Source: Luteibacter aegosomatissinici
GTDB taxonomy: Bacteria > Pseudomonadota > Gammaproteobacteria > Xanthomonadales > Rhodanobacteraceae
Length of the DNA stretch: 64,000 nt
Direction: 5' to 3'
Assembly: GCF_023078495.1 (NCBI RefSeq)
Contig: NZ_CP095742.1
Span: 1,302,001-1,366,000 of the forward strand
The notes beneath the pieces were generated by a model. It did no database searches. It saw nothing but the letters and a program-made list of their open reading frames with translations, and was not told the DNA's origin. The position numbers and the translations under genes were made by a program. Shown piece by piece: positions 1 through 9,591 of the stretch (position 1 is the stretch's first letter; each line of letters begins with the position of its first letter).

Positions 1-3000
1 ACTGGGACAGCATTGCGCCGCGCGCCGCCGCCGACCGTTCGCCGGACCCGGCCAACGGCGACATCCTGAGCTGCAGCAAGGCCGGGTGCGAAGAGGGCGT
101 TCACCAGCAGTACCCGAACAAGCCTGCATGGGGCGCGGAATACTGGGGCATCGGTTCGCAGCGCCACGCGTTCGATTACGAGCTGTCGTACGCGCTGAAT
201 TACCTGGTGCCGTACTCGAAGGGCCGCAAGGCAGGCACCTTCGGCATGGCCCAGTGGTATTTCGCCGATACCCCGGGTGAAACCATCGAGTTCGATGAGG
301 GCACCGAGGACGCCACGCACTTCACCATCGCCAAGGACACCGGCGAGAAGCAGTTCGTGCACAACGTGCGTTCGATCGGCAGCTCCATGGTCGACCAGAA
401 CCGCTTCCCCCGCATGATGTATTACATCTACCAGTCGGTGTGGACGCCGTTCGAAGTGAAGCCGGTAGTGAAGCTGGCGCACCACTGGAATCGCGCTGGC
501 GATATCCAGGTGAACGCGTTCAGTAACTGCCCGGCCGTGCGCCTGCTGGTGAATGGCGTGCCGCAGGGTAGCGACCAGAAGCCCAACAACTGGGATTCGA
601 TCGACCAGGCCAGTTACGACGTCGAGAACTCGGGCAAGGATCCGGATACGGGCCATATCAAGGGTTCGGCACAGGCGCAGAAGACCACCGGTCTTCCGGG
701 CCAGGTGCATTGGAACCTCACGTGGCAGGCGGGTACCGCGACCGCGCAGTGCATCGATGCACTGGGTGCCGTGGTTGATGACGCCAACGGCTCGCCGGTG
801 CAGGACACGCTGACGACTGCCGGCAAGGCCGACCACATCGCACTGAGCGTGGTGCCGGAACTGGTGAAGCCGGATGGTACGGCGTTCGCCGTCACCGCCA
901 ACGGTTCGGATGCCGCCTTCATTGTCGCCCGCGTGGTCGACAAGGATGGCAACACCGTGCCGGAGGGTGCCGATGTCAACGTGAACTTCGAAGTCACCGG
1001 CGGTGCCTCGCTGGTCACCTACCAGGGTGGCACGCAGCAGCTGGTGGACTGGGCCGGTGGCCACACCATGAACGGTGATGGCACGGAAGAGCCGATCCAC
1101 GGCTACCATGCCCCGGGCGATCACGAACTGAAGTTCGAAGGTGGCCTGCAGAAGATCGCGCTGCGTACGAAGTTCGACACGGGCACCGTGACCGTCACCG
1201 CGACGGCCGCAGGCCTGTTGCCAGGCACGGCGTCGTTCAACGTCCAGGCCGTGCCGAAGGCATCGCAGGGCGCGTCGGGTCCGCCGGCGATCATCGCCAA
1301 CCCGATCGAGGACGATGTGACCCAGGGTTTCCCGGGCCATTTCTCGGTGACCGCCACGGGCGAAGCCCCGCTCAGCTTCACCTGGAAGCGTAACGGCCAG
1401 GAAATCCCGGGCGCCAATGCGGCCACGTACACCACGCCGAATGCGGCGATGACCGACGATGGCGCGGCTTACACGGTGGTGGTGCATAACGCCAAGGGTG
1501 ACCAGGAATCGACCCCTGCGCTCCTGAAGGTGTTCACGGCGCAGCATGTGGTGATCAGCCAGCAGCCGCAGGCACAGAGCGTGGACGTGGGCCAGCAGGC
1601 GCACTTCGCGGTCAGCGCCAACGGTTCGCCGAAGGTGACGTACCAGTGGATGCGCGGAAACACGGCCATCGCCGGCGCCAACGGCCCCACGTACGACACC
1701 CCGGTGCTGACCGCGGCCGACGGCAACGTCGACTATGCCGTCGTGGTTTCCAACCCGCTGGGCGATGTCCCGTCTACGCCGGCCCACCTCACGGTGAATG
1801 CCGCGCGTCCGCCGGTCATTACCGGGCAGCCGGGCAATGTGCGCGCGAACCCGGGCCAGAGCGCCCAGTTCACGGTGTCCGTCGCCGGTTCGTCGCCGTT
1901 CCACTACAAGTGGTCGCATGATGGCCAGCCGGTGGGCGACGACAGCGCCACGCTCACGGTGTCCAATGTGAGCCTCAGCGATGTTGGCAACTACACGGTG
2001 GTGGTCACCAATATCCTCGGTGACGCTTCCGCCGCGACCAGCAATGCCGCCGCACTGACCCTGGCCCCGCCGGGTGCGAACCTGGCCCGCCAGAAGGTGA
2101 CCTACGCCAGCGGTGCAGAAGATCCGAAGGGCACCGCGCCTGCCAATGCCGTCGATGGCGACGACAAGGGCACGCGATTCGCGTCGGAACAGAAGAACGA
2201 TGCGGCGTACTTCATCGTCGATCTCGGCGCCGTGCGTTCGTTCAACCGCGTGGTGATCAAGTGGGAAAATGCCCACGCCGCTCAGTACAAAATCCAGTAC
2301 TCGAACGACAAGGACACGGGTTACCAGGATTGGGTCGAGAACGACACCAGCCTCGGTGGCACCGAGGACATGACGGACAAGCGCGTTTCGGCTCGTTATG
2401 TGCGCATGCAGGGTATCAAGCGTGCCACGGACTACGGTTACTCGTTCTACGAGTTCGAAGTGTATGACTCGCCGACCTGCTGCCAGGATGGTGATCGCTA
2501 TGCCGTGCAGGACACCAACCATGTCGTGGACCACTTCAGTGGCCTGACCTGGGAGCGTGCCCAGCGTGGCCTGGCCGACCAGGGCGCACAGTACAAGCAG
2601 TCGAATGCGGCCGCGGACTGCAAGGCCGCTACCGCACGCCTGCCGACCCTGGATGAGGCGCTGGCCGTGGCCGGCCAGAACCTGTCGACGAATGCGTTCC
2701 CGCAGGCGTGGACGATCTGGACCTCGACCAACGACCCGACCGACACGCAGTACGCGTACCAGGTGGCTTCGGATGGTTCGGTGTTCCGCCTCGTGGCGGA
2801 GAACAACCCGTCGCACGCGCTGTGCGTTACCGGTACCACGGTGGTGGCCCCGGCGATCACGGCGGACCCGGCGGCGCAGAAGGCGGGTGTGGGCCGCTCG
2901 GCACACCTCAGCGTGACGGCGACCGGTGATGGCCCGCTGGCCTACAACTGGTACCGCCACCTGCCGCAGGCCGATGGCACGTTCGTGGATGAGCTTGCCT

Positions 3001-5549
3001 CGTCGACGACCGATGGCAACTACGCCACCCCGGCACTCGCCGCGGCGGATAACGGCACGCAGTACATGGTGCGCGTGGTGAGCGCGAAGGGCCTCACGAC
3101 CCAGAGCAAGTTCGCCACCATCAGCGTGGATAACTCCACCGATGGCTTCGACCCGCCGGCATGGCAGCAGGGCACGGCCACGCAGCCGGGTAATGGCGGT
3201 GACGATCCGGGCCAGCCGGATAACCCCGATGGCCCGGGTACGCCGGGTGATGGCCAGGGCGGCGTGAATATCGCCGTGGGCGCGGGCGCCACGTCCAGTG
3301 GCAATGAAGACGACGGTTACCTCGGCCCGAAGGGCGCCGTGGACGGCGACTTCACCACGCGTTGGGGTTCCAAGTTCACGCCGACGGCGTGGATCCGCCT
3401 GGACCTGGGCTCGCAGAAAACCTTCGACCACGTGCTCCTGCGTTGGGAACGCGCGCATTCGACGTCGTACATCGTCGAAGTGTCGAACGACGACGTGAAC
3501 TACACCGCGGTCACCCCGCAGCCGGTCGCCGGCAAGGGTGGCGTGGAACGCGTGGACTTCTCCGCGGTCACCGCACAGTACGTGCGCATGACCAGCCTGG
3601 CGAAGAACACCGATTACGGCGTCTCGCTGTACGAGTTCGAAGTGTATGCCGCTGCTGCGCCCACCTTCGTGAGCCAGCCGCAAGCGCAGTCCGTGACCGC
3701 CGGCCAGCCGGTGACCTTCGCGGTCAGCGTCAAGGCCAACGGCAACGTGGGCTACCAGTGGCGTCGTAACGGTGCCGCCGTGGGTGGCGCCAACCAGGCC
3801 ACGTACTCGTTCACGGCCTCGCTCGCCAACGCGGGCAGCTATGACGTGGTGGTGACCGATGCGGCTGGCCACAGTGCGACCAGCCAGCCCGCGACGCTCG
3901 CCGTGCAGCAGCCTGCCCAGCAGGCCCCGCCGCCGGTGTCGTCCGACACCAACCTGGCCCTGCACCAGCCGGTGCTCGCCTCCTCGGAGGAGAACCCGGT
4001 CGCGTTCAAGGCCGCCAACCTGACCGATGGCGACACCGGTACGCGTTGGTCTTCGCTGTTCACGGATGATGAGTGGGTGCGCGTGGACCTTGGCGCCGTG
4101 AAGACGGTGAACAAGGTGGTGCTGACGTGGGAGAACGCCCATGCCGTGAACTACCTGATCGAGGTCTCGCTCGATGGGCAGTCGTGGCAGGTGGCGGATG
4201 CAAAGATCGGCAGCAACGGTGGCGTCGAGACGCTGACCTTTACGCCGGTTTCGGCACGCTATGTGCGCATGCACGGCCAGACCCGCAACACGCAGTACGG
4301 CTACTCGTTGTGGGAAATGGAAGTGTACGGCACGGTGGATGGCACCGATCCGACGCAGCCGCAGCAGCCGGTCGGGAACGATCCGTCGGAAGGCTTCAAC
4401 TACGACACGTACCCCGGCTTCATCGGTACCCAGCTGCGTAACGCAACCAACGGCAAGTGGCGCGACGACCAGGTCTATGTCGCTGTCATCGGCCGCGATC
4501 CGGTTACCCAGGTGTTCTCGTGGGTGAAGCCGGATGGCACGCTGACGCCCGCGAAGGTGGAGGACAACGACGGTGCCGGCCATCTCACCAAGAATGGCCA
4601 GAACTACCCGAATTACTTCTTCACGCTGGCCCAGGCGAAGTTGTTGAAGTTGCCGAAGATGGATTCGGGCCGCATCTTCGTGTCCGTCGGCGAGCCGATG
4701 TACATCAAGATCCTGAAAGCTGCCGACGATACGATCGGGTTTGCGGGTCCCAACCCGTTGAACGCCACCGACCCGAACATCGGCGTGTACTACGATTGGT
4801 ACGAGTTCACCTGGAACAACGACGCGATCTTCATCAACACGACGCAGGTCGACCAGTTCTCCATCCCGCTGTCGCTGGATGTGTATGGCGGTAACAAGAC
4901 GCGCCATGTGAACTCGGGCATCACCCAGACCCGCGCCGAGATCTTCGCGGCGTACAACCAGGAAGTGCCGGCCGAGTTCCAGCTGGCCGATGCCGACCCG
5001 ATCCGCATACTTGCCCCGGGCAAGGCGCAGTTCGACGTGGGCCAGCCGCAGGAGCACTACTTCGACGCGTATATCGACAGCGCCTGGACCTACTACCAGT
5101 CCCATGTGCTTGAGATGACCATCGGTGCCAAGCAGTTCGAAGGCACCGTGGTGGATGGCGTCCTCACGTTCCGCCACACCAACTGGGCGGATACGAAGGA
5201 AGCCAACGAAGCCGAAGGCATGCTGTTCAACGTGCAGAAGCCGACCACGCAGGATGTGCTGGAAGGCAAGGGCGCACTGGCCCGCTCGAACGACCCCTGG
5301 GGCGTCGAAGGCCAGCTCGAAGCGCAGATCTGCGCGGCGTTCAACCGCCACGTCATGGAAGACAACACCGAGTGGAAGGACCCCGCGTCGTTCTACCAGC
5401 AGTCGCCGGCGAACTACTATTCGCGGTTCTGGCACCTGCATGGCGTGAACGGCAAGGCGTACGGTTTCGCGTACGACGATGTGTCCGACCAGAGCTCAAC
5501 GCTGATTGAGCCGCAGCCGGAACATCTCGAACTCGGGATTGGCTGGTAA
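1..5549 (+). CDS. Multimodular secreted glycoside hydrolase, GH2 C-terminal part to GH64 (5' truncated by window edge)
   Basis: The reading frame is open from base 3, so the start lies upstream. Order of modules by bp: end of a GH2-type TIM barrel (to ~450; HAFDYELSYALN, MMYYIYQSVWTPF); a DUF4982-like region with LAHHWN and LLVNG (~450-800); an invasin/GH2-type Ig-like domain (~820-1255); three Ig-like domains (~1280-2065); a discoidin/CBM32 domain (~2075-2475); a DUF1566-like module with LTWERAQRG and RLPTLDEA (~2480-2830); an Ig-like domain (~2845-3130); a Gly/Pro/Asp linker; CBM32 (~3265-3655); an Ig-like domain; CBM32 (~3945-4335); and a GH64 beta-1,3-glucanase/thaumatin-like domain (~4395-5546). 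In the GH64 part, Glu (codon 4803, WYEFTW) and Asp (codon 4851, QVDQFS) are 16 residues apart, as remembered for the catalytic E154/D170 pair of the Streptomyces laminaripentaose-producing enzyme. Likely extracellular, attacking beta-galactoside-type and beta-1,3-glucan polymers. The substrate is inferred. Confidence 0.85.
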   Translation, partial: WDSIAPRAAADRSPDPANGDILSCSKAGCEEGVHQQYPNKPAWGAEYWGIGSQRHAFDYELSYALNYLVPYSKGRKAGTFGMAQWYFADTPGETIEFDEGTEDATHFTIAKDTGEKQFVHNVRSIGSSMVDQNRFPRMMYYIYQSVWTPFEVKPVVKLAHHWNRAGDIQVNAFSNCPAVRLLVNGVPQGSDQKPNNWDSIDQASYDVENSGKDPDTGHIKGSAQAQKTTGLPGQVHWNLTWQAGTATAQCIDALGAVVDDANGSPVQDTLTTAGKADHIALSVVPELVKPDGTAFAVTANGSDAAFIVARVVDKDGNTVPEGADVNVNFEVTGGASLVTYQGGTQQLVDWAGGHTMNGDGTEEPIHGYHAPGDHELKFEGGLQKIALRTKFDTGTVTVTATAAGLLPGTASFNVQAVPKASQGASGPPAIIANPIEDDVTQGFPGHFSVTATGEAPLSFTWKRNGQEIPGANAATYTTPNAAMTDDGAAYTVVVHNAKGDQESTPALLKVFTAQHVVISQQPQAQSVDVGQQAHFAVSANGSPKVTYQWMRGNTAIAGANGPTYDTPVLTAADGNVDYAVVVSNPLGDVPSTPAHLTVNAARPPVITGQPGNVRANPGQSAQFTVSVAGSSPFHYKWSHDGQPVGDDSATLTVSNVSLSDVGNYTVVVTNILGDASAATSNAAALTLAPPGANLARQKVTYASGAEDPKGTAPANAVDGDDKGTRFASEQKNDAAYFIVDLGAVRSFNRVVIKWENAHAAQYKIQYSNDKDTGYQDWVENDTSLGGTEDMTDKRVSARYVRMQGIKRATDYGYSFYEFEVYDSPTCCQDGDRYAVQDTNHVVDHFSGLTWERAQRGLADQGAQYKQSNAAADCKAATARLPTLDEALAVAGQNLSTNAFPQAWTIWTSTNDPTDTQYAYQVASDGSVFRLVAENNPSHALCVTGTTVVAPAITADPAAQKAGVGRSAHLSVTATGDGPLAYNWYRHLPQADGTFVDELASSTTDGNYATPALAAADNGTQYMVRVVSAKGLTTQSKFATISVDNSTDGFDPPAWQQGTATQPGNGGDDPGQPDNPDGPGTPGDGQGGVNIAVGAGATSSGNEDDGYLGPKGAVDGDFTTRWGSKFTPTAWIRLDLGSQKTFDHVLLRWERAHSTSYIVEVSNDDVNYTAVTPQPVAGKGGVERVDFSAVTAQYVRMTSLAKNTDYGVSLYEFEVYAAAAPTFVSQPQAQSVTAGQPVTFAVSVKANGNVGYQWRRNGAAVGGANQATYSFTASLANAGSYDVVVTDAAGHSATSQPATLAVQQPAQQAPPPVSSDTNLALHQPVLASSEENPVAFKAANLTDGDTGTRWSSLFTDDEWVRVDLGAVKTVNKVVLTWENAHAVNYLIEVSLDGQSWQVADAKIGSNGGVETLTFTPVSARYVRMHGQTRNTQYGYSLWEMEVYGTVDGTDPTQPQQPVGNDPSEGFNYDTYPGFIGTQLRNATNGKWRDDQVYVAVIGRDPVTQVFSWVKPDGTLTPAKVEDNDGAGHLTKNGQNYPNYFFTLAQAKLLKLPKMDSGRIFVSVGEPMYIKILKAADDTIGFAGPNPLNATDPNIGVYYDWYEFTWNNDAIFINTTQVDQFSIPLSLDVYGGNKTRHVNSGITQTRAEIFAAYNQEVPAEFQLADADPIRILAPGKAQFDVGQPQEHYFDAYIDSAWTYYQSHVLEMTIGAKQFEGTVVDGVLTFRHTNWADTKEANEAEGMLFNVQKPTTQDVLEGKGALARSNDPWGVEGQLEAQICAAFNRHVMEDNTEWKDPASFYQQSPANYYSRFWHLHGVNGKAYGFAYDDVSDQSSTLIEPQPEHLELGIGW

Positions 5550-5570
5550 CGAGCGTCAGGTAAAACGAAA

Positions 5571-5599
5571 GGGCGGTGGGGAAACCCACCGCCCTTTTT
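5571..5599 (+). terminator. Rho-independent terminator of the GH2/GH64 gene
   Basis: A perfect 10-bp stem (GGGCGGTGGG / CCCACCGCCC) with a GAAA tetraloop is followed by five T. It starts 22 bases after the stop codon. Confidence 0.93.
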
Positions 5600-5612
5600 C
5601 GTGGCTGTTGTC

Positions 5613-5706
5613 GTAGGAGCCCACCCTGTGGGCGACATCTCTCGCGATGCCTTACAGGCCCTGTGGCTTATTCGCGAACAGCGTCGCCCACAGGGTGGGC
5701 TCCTAC
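5613..5706. repeat. REPIN copy 1
   Basis: Begins GTAGGAGCCCACCCTGTGGG and ends with the inverted arm CCCACAGGGTGGGCTCCTAC, with about 45 variable bases between. It lies between the hydrolase terminator and the convergent darP gene, ending 1 base before the darP stop codon. The same arms recur at 38060/39393, 48885 and 52955. Confidence 0.85.
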
Positions 5707-5707
5707 A

Positions 5708-6244
5708 TCATTCCTCGGAGGCTTCCAGTTCCTTCAGGATCCGGTAGATCTCGCGGAATGCATGCAGCGGCTTGTTGGCTTCGCGTTCGGCGCGGGCCTG
5801 GCGCACCAGTGAGCGCAGGTGCTGGCGGTCCAGTTCCGGGTGCTTGTCGAACAGCTCGCCCAGTGCGGCATCGCCACCTTCCAGCAGCTTTTCGCGTGCC
5901 GCTTCCAGGCGGTGCACGTGTGCTGCTTCCTGACGCTGGCGGTCGCGATCCTCGCCGAGCGCGGCGCGTGCATCGGTAAATGCCTCATCGCCATGCCGGC
6001 GCATCATCTTGGCCAGGTACGCCATCTGCCGCTTGCGCGCGATGTGCGCCGTGACCTTACGCGTACGGCCAATCTCGTCGATGATGTCTTCGGGCAGGTT
6101 CAGCTTGGGGATGCGCGAGGGCGGTAGCTCCACCAACTGGTTGGCCAGCTTCAGCATATCCAGCGCATTGCGGCGCTGTTCGCTGCGGCTCGGGCCGAAA
6201 TCTTCCTCGTCATCCTTCTGCGGGCGATCGTCCCAGGGCCTCAT
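5708..6244 (-). CDS. darP: Ribosome-associated protein DarP/YjgA (DUF615)
   Basis: 178 residues. The pattern SRSEQRRNALDMLKLANQLV then LNLPEDIIDEIGRTRKVTAH is typical of the YjgA family, a highly charged helical protein that binds late 50S ribosomal precursors and assists their maturation. Length agrees with the family. Its ATG overlaps the stop of the upstream DUF1653 gene in an ATGA arrangement, implying translational coupling. pmbA lies divergently next door, the usual proteobacterial neighbourhood. Cytoplasmic. Confidence 0.93.
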   Translation of the reverse strand: MRPWDDRPQKDDEEDFGPSRSEQRRNALDMLKLANQLVELPPSRIPKLNLPEDIIDEIGRTRKVTAHIARKRQMAYLAKMMRRHGDEAFTDARAALGEDRDRQRQEAAHVHRLEAAREKLLEGGDAALGELFDKHPELDRQHLRSLVRQARAEREANKPLHAFREIYRILKELEASEE

Positions 6245-6465
6245 GGCGTTGCCTCCTCACCTTCGAAGGCAAAGCGCGGCTGCACGCGGCCCTCGTGTTC
6301 TACGGTTTCCGCGAACATGGCCGCGGGGCGCACCCACAGGCCGTGTTCGCCATACAGAGCCTGGTACACCACCAGCTCCTCCATGGTTTCGCTGTGCCGG
6401 GCGGTGCCCAGCACGCGGTAGGGCATGCCCTTGAAGTGGCGGTAATAGCCGACACGGATGCTCAT
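6241..6465 (-). CDS. DUF1653 family small protein
   Basis: 74 residues, starting MSIRVGYYRHFKGMPYRVLG. The YRHFKG.PYRVLG...HSET.E..VVYQALYG pattern is that of DUF1653, a small SH3-like fold of unknown function. I chose the ATG at 6465 because the conserved domain begins right after it; a longer open frame upstream runs antisense into pmbA and has no domain support. The stop overlaps the darP start (ATGA). Confidence 0.85.
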   Translation of the reverse strand: MSIRVGYYRHFKGMPYRVLGTARHSETMEELVVYQALYGEHGLWVRPAAMFAETVEHEGRVQPRFAFEGEEATP

Positions 6466-6583
6466 AAGGTTTCCATGGCACCATGGGCGGTGCGTTGCTT
6501 TGGATTCGGGCGGCGCGACCCCATTAAGGGATATTGGCCGCCTGCGGCCTGCCATTCTAACCGCCAGCCCCCGGGAAGCCCAC

Positions 6584-7933
6584 GTGAGCCAAGTTTCCAC
6601 CCGCGACACCAGCCACCAGGACCTCGACCGCCTCGCCAGCCTGGCCGAGGATACGATCCGCCGGGCGCGCGCCGCGGGCGCCACCCAGGCCGAGGTCTCG
6701 GCCAGCGTGGATGTAGGCCTGAACGTGAACGTGCGCCTGGGCGAGGTGGAAACCGTCGAGCACACCCGCGACCGGGGCTTCGCCCTCACGGTGTTTTTCG
6801 GCAAGCGCAAGGGCTCGGCCAGTACGGCCGACCTGAACCCGGATTCGATCCAGGCCACGATCGACCAGGCCTGCGCCATCGCCCGCTTCACCGAGGAAGA
6901 CCCGGCGGCCGGTCTGGCCGATGCGGACCGCATGGCCACCGTGTTCCCGGACCTGGACCTGTGGCATCCCTGGGATATCGACGTGGATGCCGCCATCGCG
7001 CTCGGCTGCGATATCGAGAACGCTGGCCGTGACATGGATGGGATCACCAACTCCGATGGCGCCAGCGTCAATGCTGGCCAGAGCCTGTCGGTGTACGCCA
7101 ACTCGCACGGTTTCCTGGGCCGCGAGCGCGGCACCCGGCACTCGCTGTCGGTGGCCCTGATCGCCGGCGACGACGAGGGCATGCAGCGCGATTACTGGTA
7201 CGACAGCCAACGTGATGCCACCCAGTTCATGGATGCCGCGGCGCTGGGCCGGAAGGCTGCCGAGCGTACCCTGTCGCGCCTGGGCGCCCGCCGCCTCAGC
7301 ACTCGCCAGGCACCCGTCCTGTTCGCCCCGGAGATCGCCCGCTCCCTCATCGGCCACCTGCTGGGCGCCGTGAGCGGCGGGTCGCTTTACCGCCGCTCCA
7401 GCTTCCTGCTCGATCACGTGGGCAAGCAGGTCCTCCCGTCGTGGCTAACCATTGATGAGAAACCCCTCATTCTGCGGGGCCTGGGCTCCTCGGTATTCGA
7501 TGCCGAAGGTGTGGCCACCGTGGATGCGCCGCTCATCGTCGATGGCGTGCTTTCCCGCTACATCCTGGGTAGCTACTCCGCCCGCAAGCTGGGCCTGCAG
7601 TCCACCGGTAACGCGGGCGGTGTCCATAACCTGCTGGTGGGCCATGGCGGCGAAAGCTTCGAGGGCATGCTTAAAAAGCTTGGCACCGGCCTGCTGGTTA
7701 CCGAGGTGATGGGGCAGGGCGTGTCGATCATCACGGGCGATTATTCCCGTGGCGCCTCGGGTTTCTGGGTGGAAAACGGCGAAATTGCATATCCGGTGGA
7801 AGAAATCACCATCGCCGCGAACCTGCGCGACATGTACGCGAACCTCGTGGCGGTGGGGGGCGACGTGGATTATCGCTCGCACATCCTCACCGGCTCATGG
7901 CTCATCGAAAACATGACGATCGCGGGCGAGTAA
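6584..7933 (+). CDS. pmbA: Metalloprotease PmbA (TldE), TldD/PmbA family
   Basis: 449 residues from a GTG start, matching the ~450-residue family length; upstream in-frame codons are rejected because they extend over the DUF1653 gene start and carry no family sequence. Family landmarks include VETVEHTRDRGFALTVFFG, SSFLLDHVGKQVLP, STGNAGGVHNLLV and GDYSRGASGFWVENGEI near the C-terminus. In this family PmbA pairs with TldD to form a zinc-dependent peptidase that degrades unfolded peptides and matures some peptide antibiotics; the metal ligands are in TldD, not PmbA. No tldD is seen here. Cytoplasmic. Confidence 0.94.
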   Translation: MSQVSTRDTSHQDLDRLASLAEDTIRRARAAGATQAEVSASVDVGLNVNVRLGEVETVEHTRDRGFALTVFFGKRKGSASTADLNPDSIQATIDQACAIARFTEEDPAAGLADADRMATVFPDLDLWHPWDIDVDAAIALGCDIENAGRDMDGITNSDGASVNAGQSLSVYANSHGFLGRERGTRHSLSVALIAGDDEGMQRDYWYDSQRDATQFMDAAALGRKAAERTLSRLGARRLSTRQAPVLFAPEIARSLIGHLLGAVSGGSLYRRSSFLLDHVGKQVLPSWLTIDEKPLILRGLGSSVFDAEGVATVDAPLIVDGVLSRYILGSYSARKLGLQSTGNAGGVHNLLVGHGGESFEGMLKKLGTGLLVTEVMGQGVSIITGDYSRGASGFWVENGEIAYPVEEITIAANLRDMYANLVAVGGDVDYRSHILTGSWLIENMTIAGE

Positions 7934-7962
7934 AGGGGCCGCCGCGGGGCATGACTTCCAGC

Positions 7963-7998
7963 CCCCGTGCCGCAAGTCTTGTTGACATGGGCACGGGG
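7963..7998 (+). terminator. Possible terminator hairpin after pmbA
   Basis: A 9-bp stem CCCCGTGCC / GGCACGGGG with an 18-base loop lies ~30 bases past the pmbA stop. No T tract follows, so intrinsic termination is uncertain. Confidence 0.3.
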
Positions 7999-8039
7999 CA
8001 AAGGGAGAGTGGAGCCGACATCGCCCAGGGAGTCGTGCC

Positions 8040-8444
8040 ATGAGTACCCCGTCCGATCAGGTTCCACCGCCGCCCGCCCCGCCGCCGTACGATCCGGTAC
8101 CGCCACCGGTGGCGGCTCCCAGTTCCGACGACAAGAACATCGCGATGCTGACGCATCTGTCGGGCCTGGTGTTCCACGTGATCGTCCCGCTCATCGTCTG
8201 GCTGGTCTTCAAGGATCGCGAGGACAAGCAGTACCTCGTGCGCGAGGCGAAGGAAGCGCTGAACTTCCAGATCACTATCGTGCTGGCCTACTTCATTGGC
8301 GGCATTCTTACGATCATCCTGATCGGTGGTCTGATCGTCTTCCTGGCGTGGATCGCGAACGTGGTGTTCTGCATCGTCGCCGCGCTGAAGGTGAGTTCGG
8401 ATAACACGTACCGGTATCCGTATACGTTGCGGCTGATCAACTGA
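8040..8444 (+). CDS. DUF4870 family inner-membrane protein
   Basis: 134 residues. A Pro-rich cytoplasmic N-terminus (about 30 residues) precedes DDKNIAMLTHLSGLVFHVIVPLIVWL, KEALNFQITIVLAYFIGGIL and a third hydrophobic stretch ending ALKVSSDNTYRYPYTLRLI. The HLSGL...P.IVWL...KEALNFQ layout is characteristic of DUF4870 (Tic20-like), small membrane proteins of unknown role. Single-gene unit with its own terminator downstream. Confidence 0.88.
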   Translation: MSTPSDQVPPPPAPPPYDPVPPPVAAPSSDDKNIAMLTHLSGLVFHVIVPLIVWLVFKDREDKQYLVREAKEALNFQITIVLAYFIGGILTIILIGGLIVFLAWIANVVFCIVAALKVSSDNTYRYPYTLRLIN

Positions 8445-8465
8445 ATTCTGCCTACAACGCATCAG

Positions 8466-8493
8466 AAAGGGCCCGCAGAAGCGGGCCTTTTTT
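8466..8493 (+). terminator. Rho-independent terminator after the DUF4870 gene
   Basis: Stem GGCCCGC / GCGGGCC, loop AGAA, followed by a run of six T. It begins 22 bases after the stop codon. Confidence 0.92.
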
Positions 8494-8590
8494 GTTGGTG
8501 AGCGCCTCCATACAGAAGCGTGGCGTCCCTGCTTAAATGCGTACCTGAGCAAGCCACGCTACGTTCTCTAAGCATGTTCGCGCCCCCCTG

Positions 8591-8612
8591 ATGGGGCGCG
8601 CTTGCGCGCGAT
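8591..8612. repeat. Single REP-like palindrome
   Basis: Shares the 17-mer GCGCGCTTGCGCGCGAT exactly with the copy at 50430-50446. It lies in the short intergenic space downstream of ispA and is a single REP rather than a pair. Confidence 0.5.
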
Positions 8613-8640
8613 GTGCGCATATTGCCATGAAGCAGCGTGA

Positions 8641-9591
8641 TCAATGCCCGCGATGCGCGGAATATCTCGCTAGTTCAGCAAGCCATTCACCGCGTTCGCC
8701 GAGGGGCGCAATGGCATCCAGCGCCTCGTTGACCAATGCCGCGAGACGGGCGCGCGAAGCTTCGAGGCCAATGATCGACGGGAATGTCGGCTTATCCGCC
8801 GCGGCATCCTTTCCGGCCGTCTTGCCGATCACCGCCGATTCGCCTTCGATATCCAGGATGTCGTCCCGTACCTGGAAGGCCAGCCCCACGGCATGGCCGT
8901 AGCGGTCGAGCCGTTCCAGGAGTGCCGTATCACGGCAACCGGCGGCGAGCGCGCCCAAACGTACTGACGCCCTGATCAGCGCGCCCGTTTTGTAGGCATG
9001 CATGCGCTCCAGTTCCTCCAGCGTCAGCTTGCGGCCGACGGCGGAAAGGTCGAACGCCTGCCCACCGGCCATGCCCTCGGCGCCACAGGCCGCGCCGAGC
9101 GTGCGCAGCATGGCGATGCGCTGGACCGGGTCATCGCCCTCAGGCGTTTCCGCCAGGATTTCGAAGGCCAGGGCCTGCAGGGCATCGCCCGCCAGGATGG
9201 CCATGGCTTCGCCGTACACGATGTGGCACGTAGGCCGGCCGCGGCGCAGGTCGTCGTCGTCCATGGCCGGCAGGTCGTCGTGGACCAGTGAATAGGCATG
9301 GATGATTTCGACCGCGCAGGCCGGGGCATCGAGGACCGGGCCGTCATTGCCCAGCGCGTGGCCGGCCGCATACACCAGCAACGGGCGCAGGCGCTTGCCG
9401 CCGCCAAGTACCGCATAGCGCATGGCACCGTGGAGTTCGACGGGGGGCAGGTCATCGCCGGGCAGCACGCGCGCCAGCGCGTCATCAGCCCGGCCGGCCA
9501 GCGCCTTGAGCGGCGCCGGCAGGTCAGTCGTTGCGGGAGTCAAAGGGTTCGGCGGTATCGGGGGCTTCGGGATCGAGCAGCAGGCGGACAC
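8641..9591 (-). CDS. ispA: Geranyltranstransferase / farnesyl diphosphate synthase
   Basis: Up to 316 residues. Trans-prenyltransferase signatures are clear: [15 protein letters not shown], the first aspartate-rich motif with the [20 protein letters not shown] context, GQAFDLS, KTGALI, and the second motif [12 protein letters not shown]. It condenses IPP with DMAPP/GPP to make FPP for quinones and undecaprenyl phosphate. The start is uncertain: the ATG at 9591 overlaps xseB by 68 bases, while a TTG at 9543 (300-residue product) fits usual IspA length better. It is the last gene of an accA - NYN - tilS - xseB - ispA series on this strand. No dxs follows, unlike many proteobacteria. Confidence 0.93.
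   Translation of the reverse strand: MSACCSIPKPPIPPNPLTPATTDLPAPLKALAGRADDALARVLPGDDLPPVELHGAMRYAVLGGGKRLRPLLVYAAGHALGNDGPVLDAPACAVEIIHAYSLVHDDLPAMDDDDLRRGRPTCHIVYGEAMAILAGDALQALAFEILAETPEGDDPVQRIAMLRTLGAACGAEGMAGGQAFDLSAVGRKLTLEELERMHAYKTGALIRASVRLGALAAGCRDTALLERLDRYGHAVGLAFQVRDDILDIEGESAVIGKTAGKDAAADKPTFPSIIGLEASRARLAALVNEALDAIAPLGERGEWLAELARYSAHRGH

Noticed and set aside
6458-6583. A 42-codon N-terminal extension of pmbA
   Set aside because: It would overlap the DUF1653 start and its translation is not family-like; the GTG at 6584 gives the standard length.
7982-8010. TTGACA promoter for the DUF4870 gene
   Set aside because: The -35 hexamer at 7982-7987 has no -10-like sequence at the right distance; it lies in the loop of the hairpin after pmbA.
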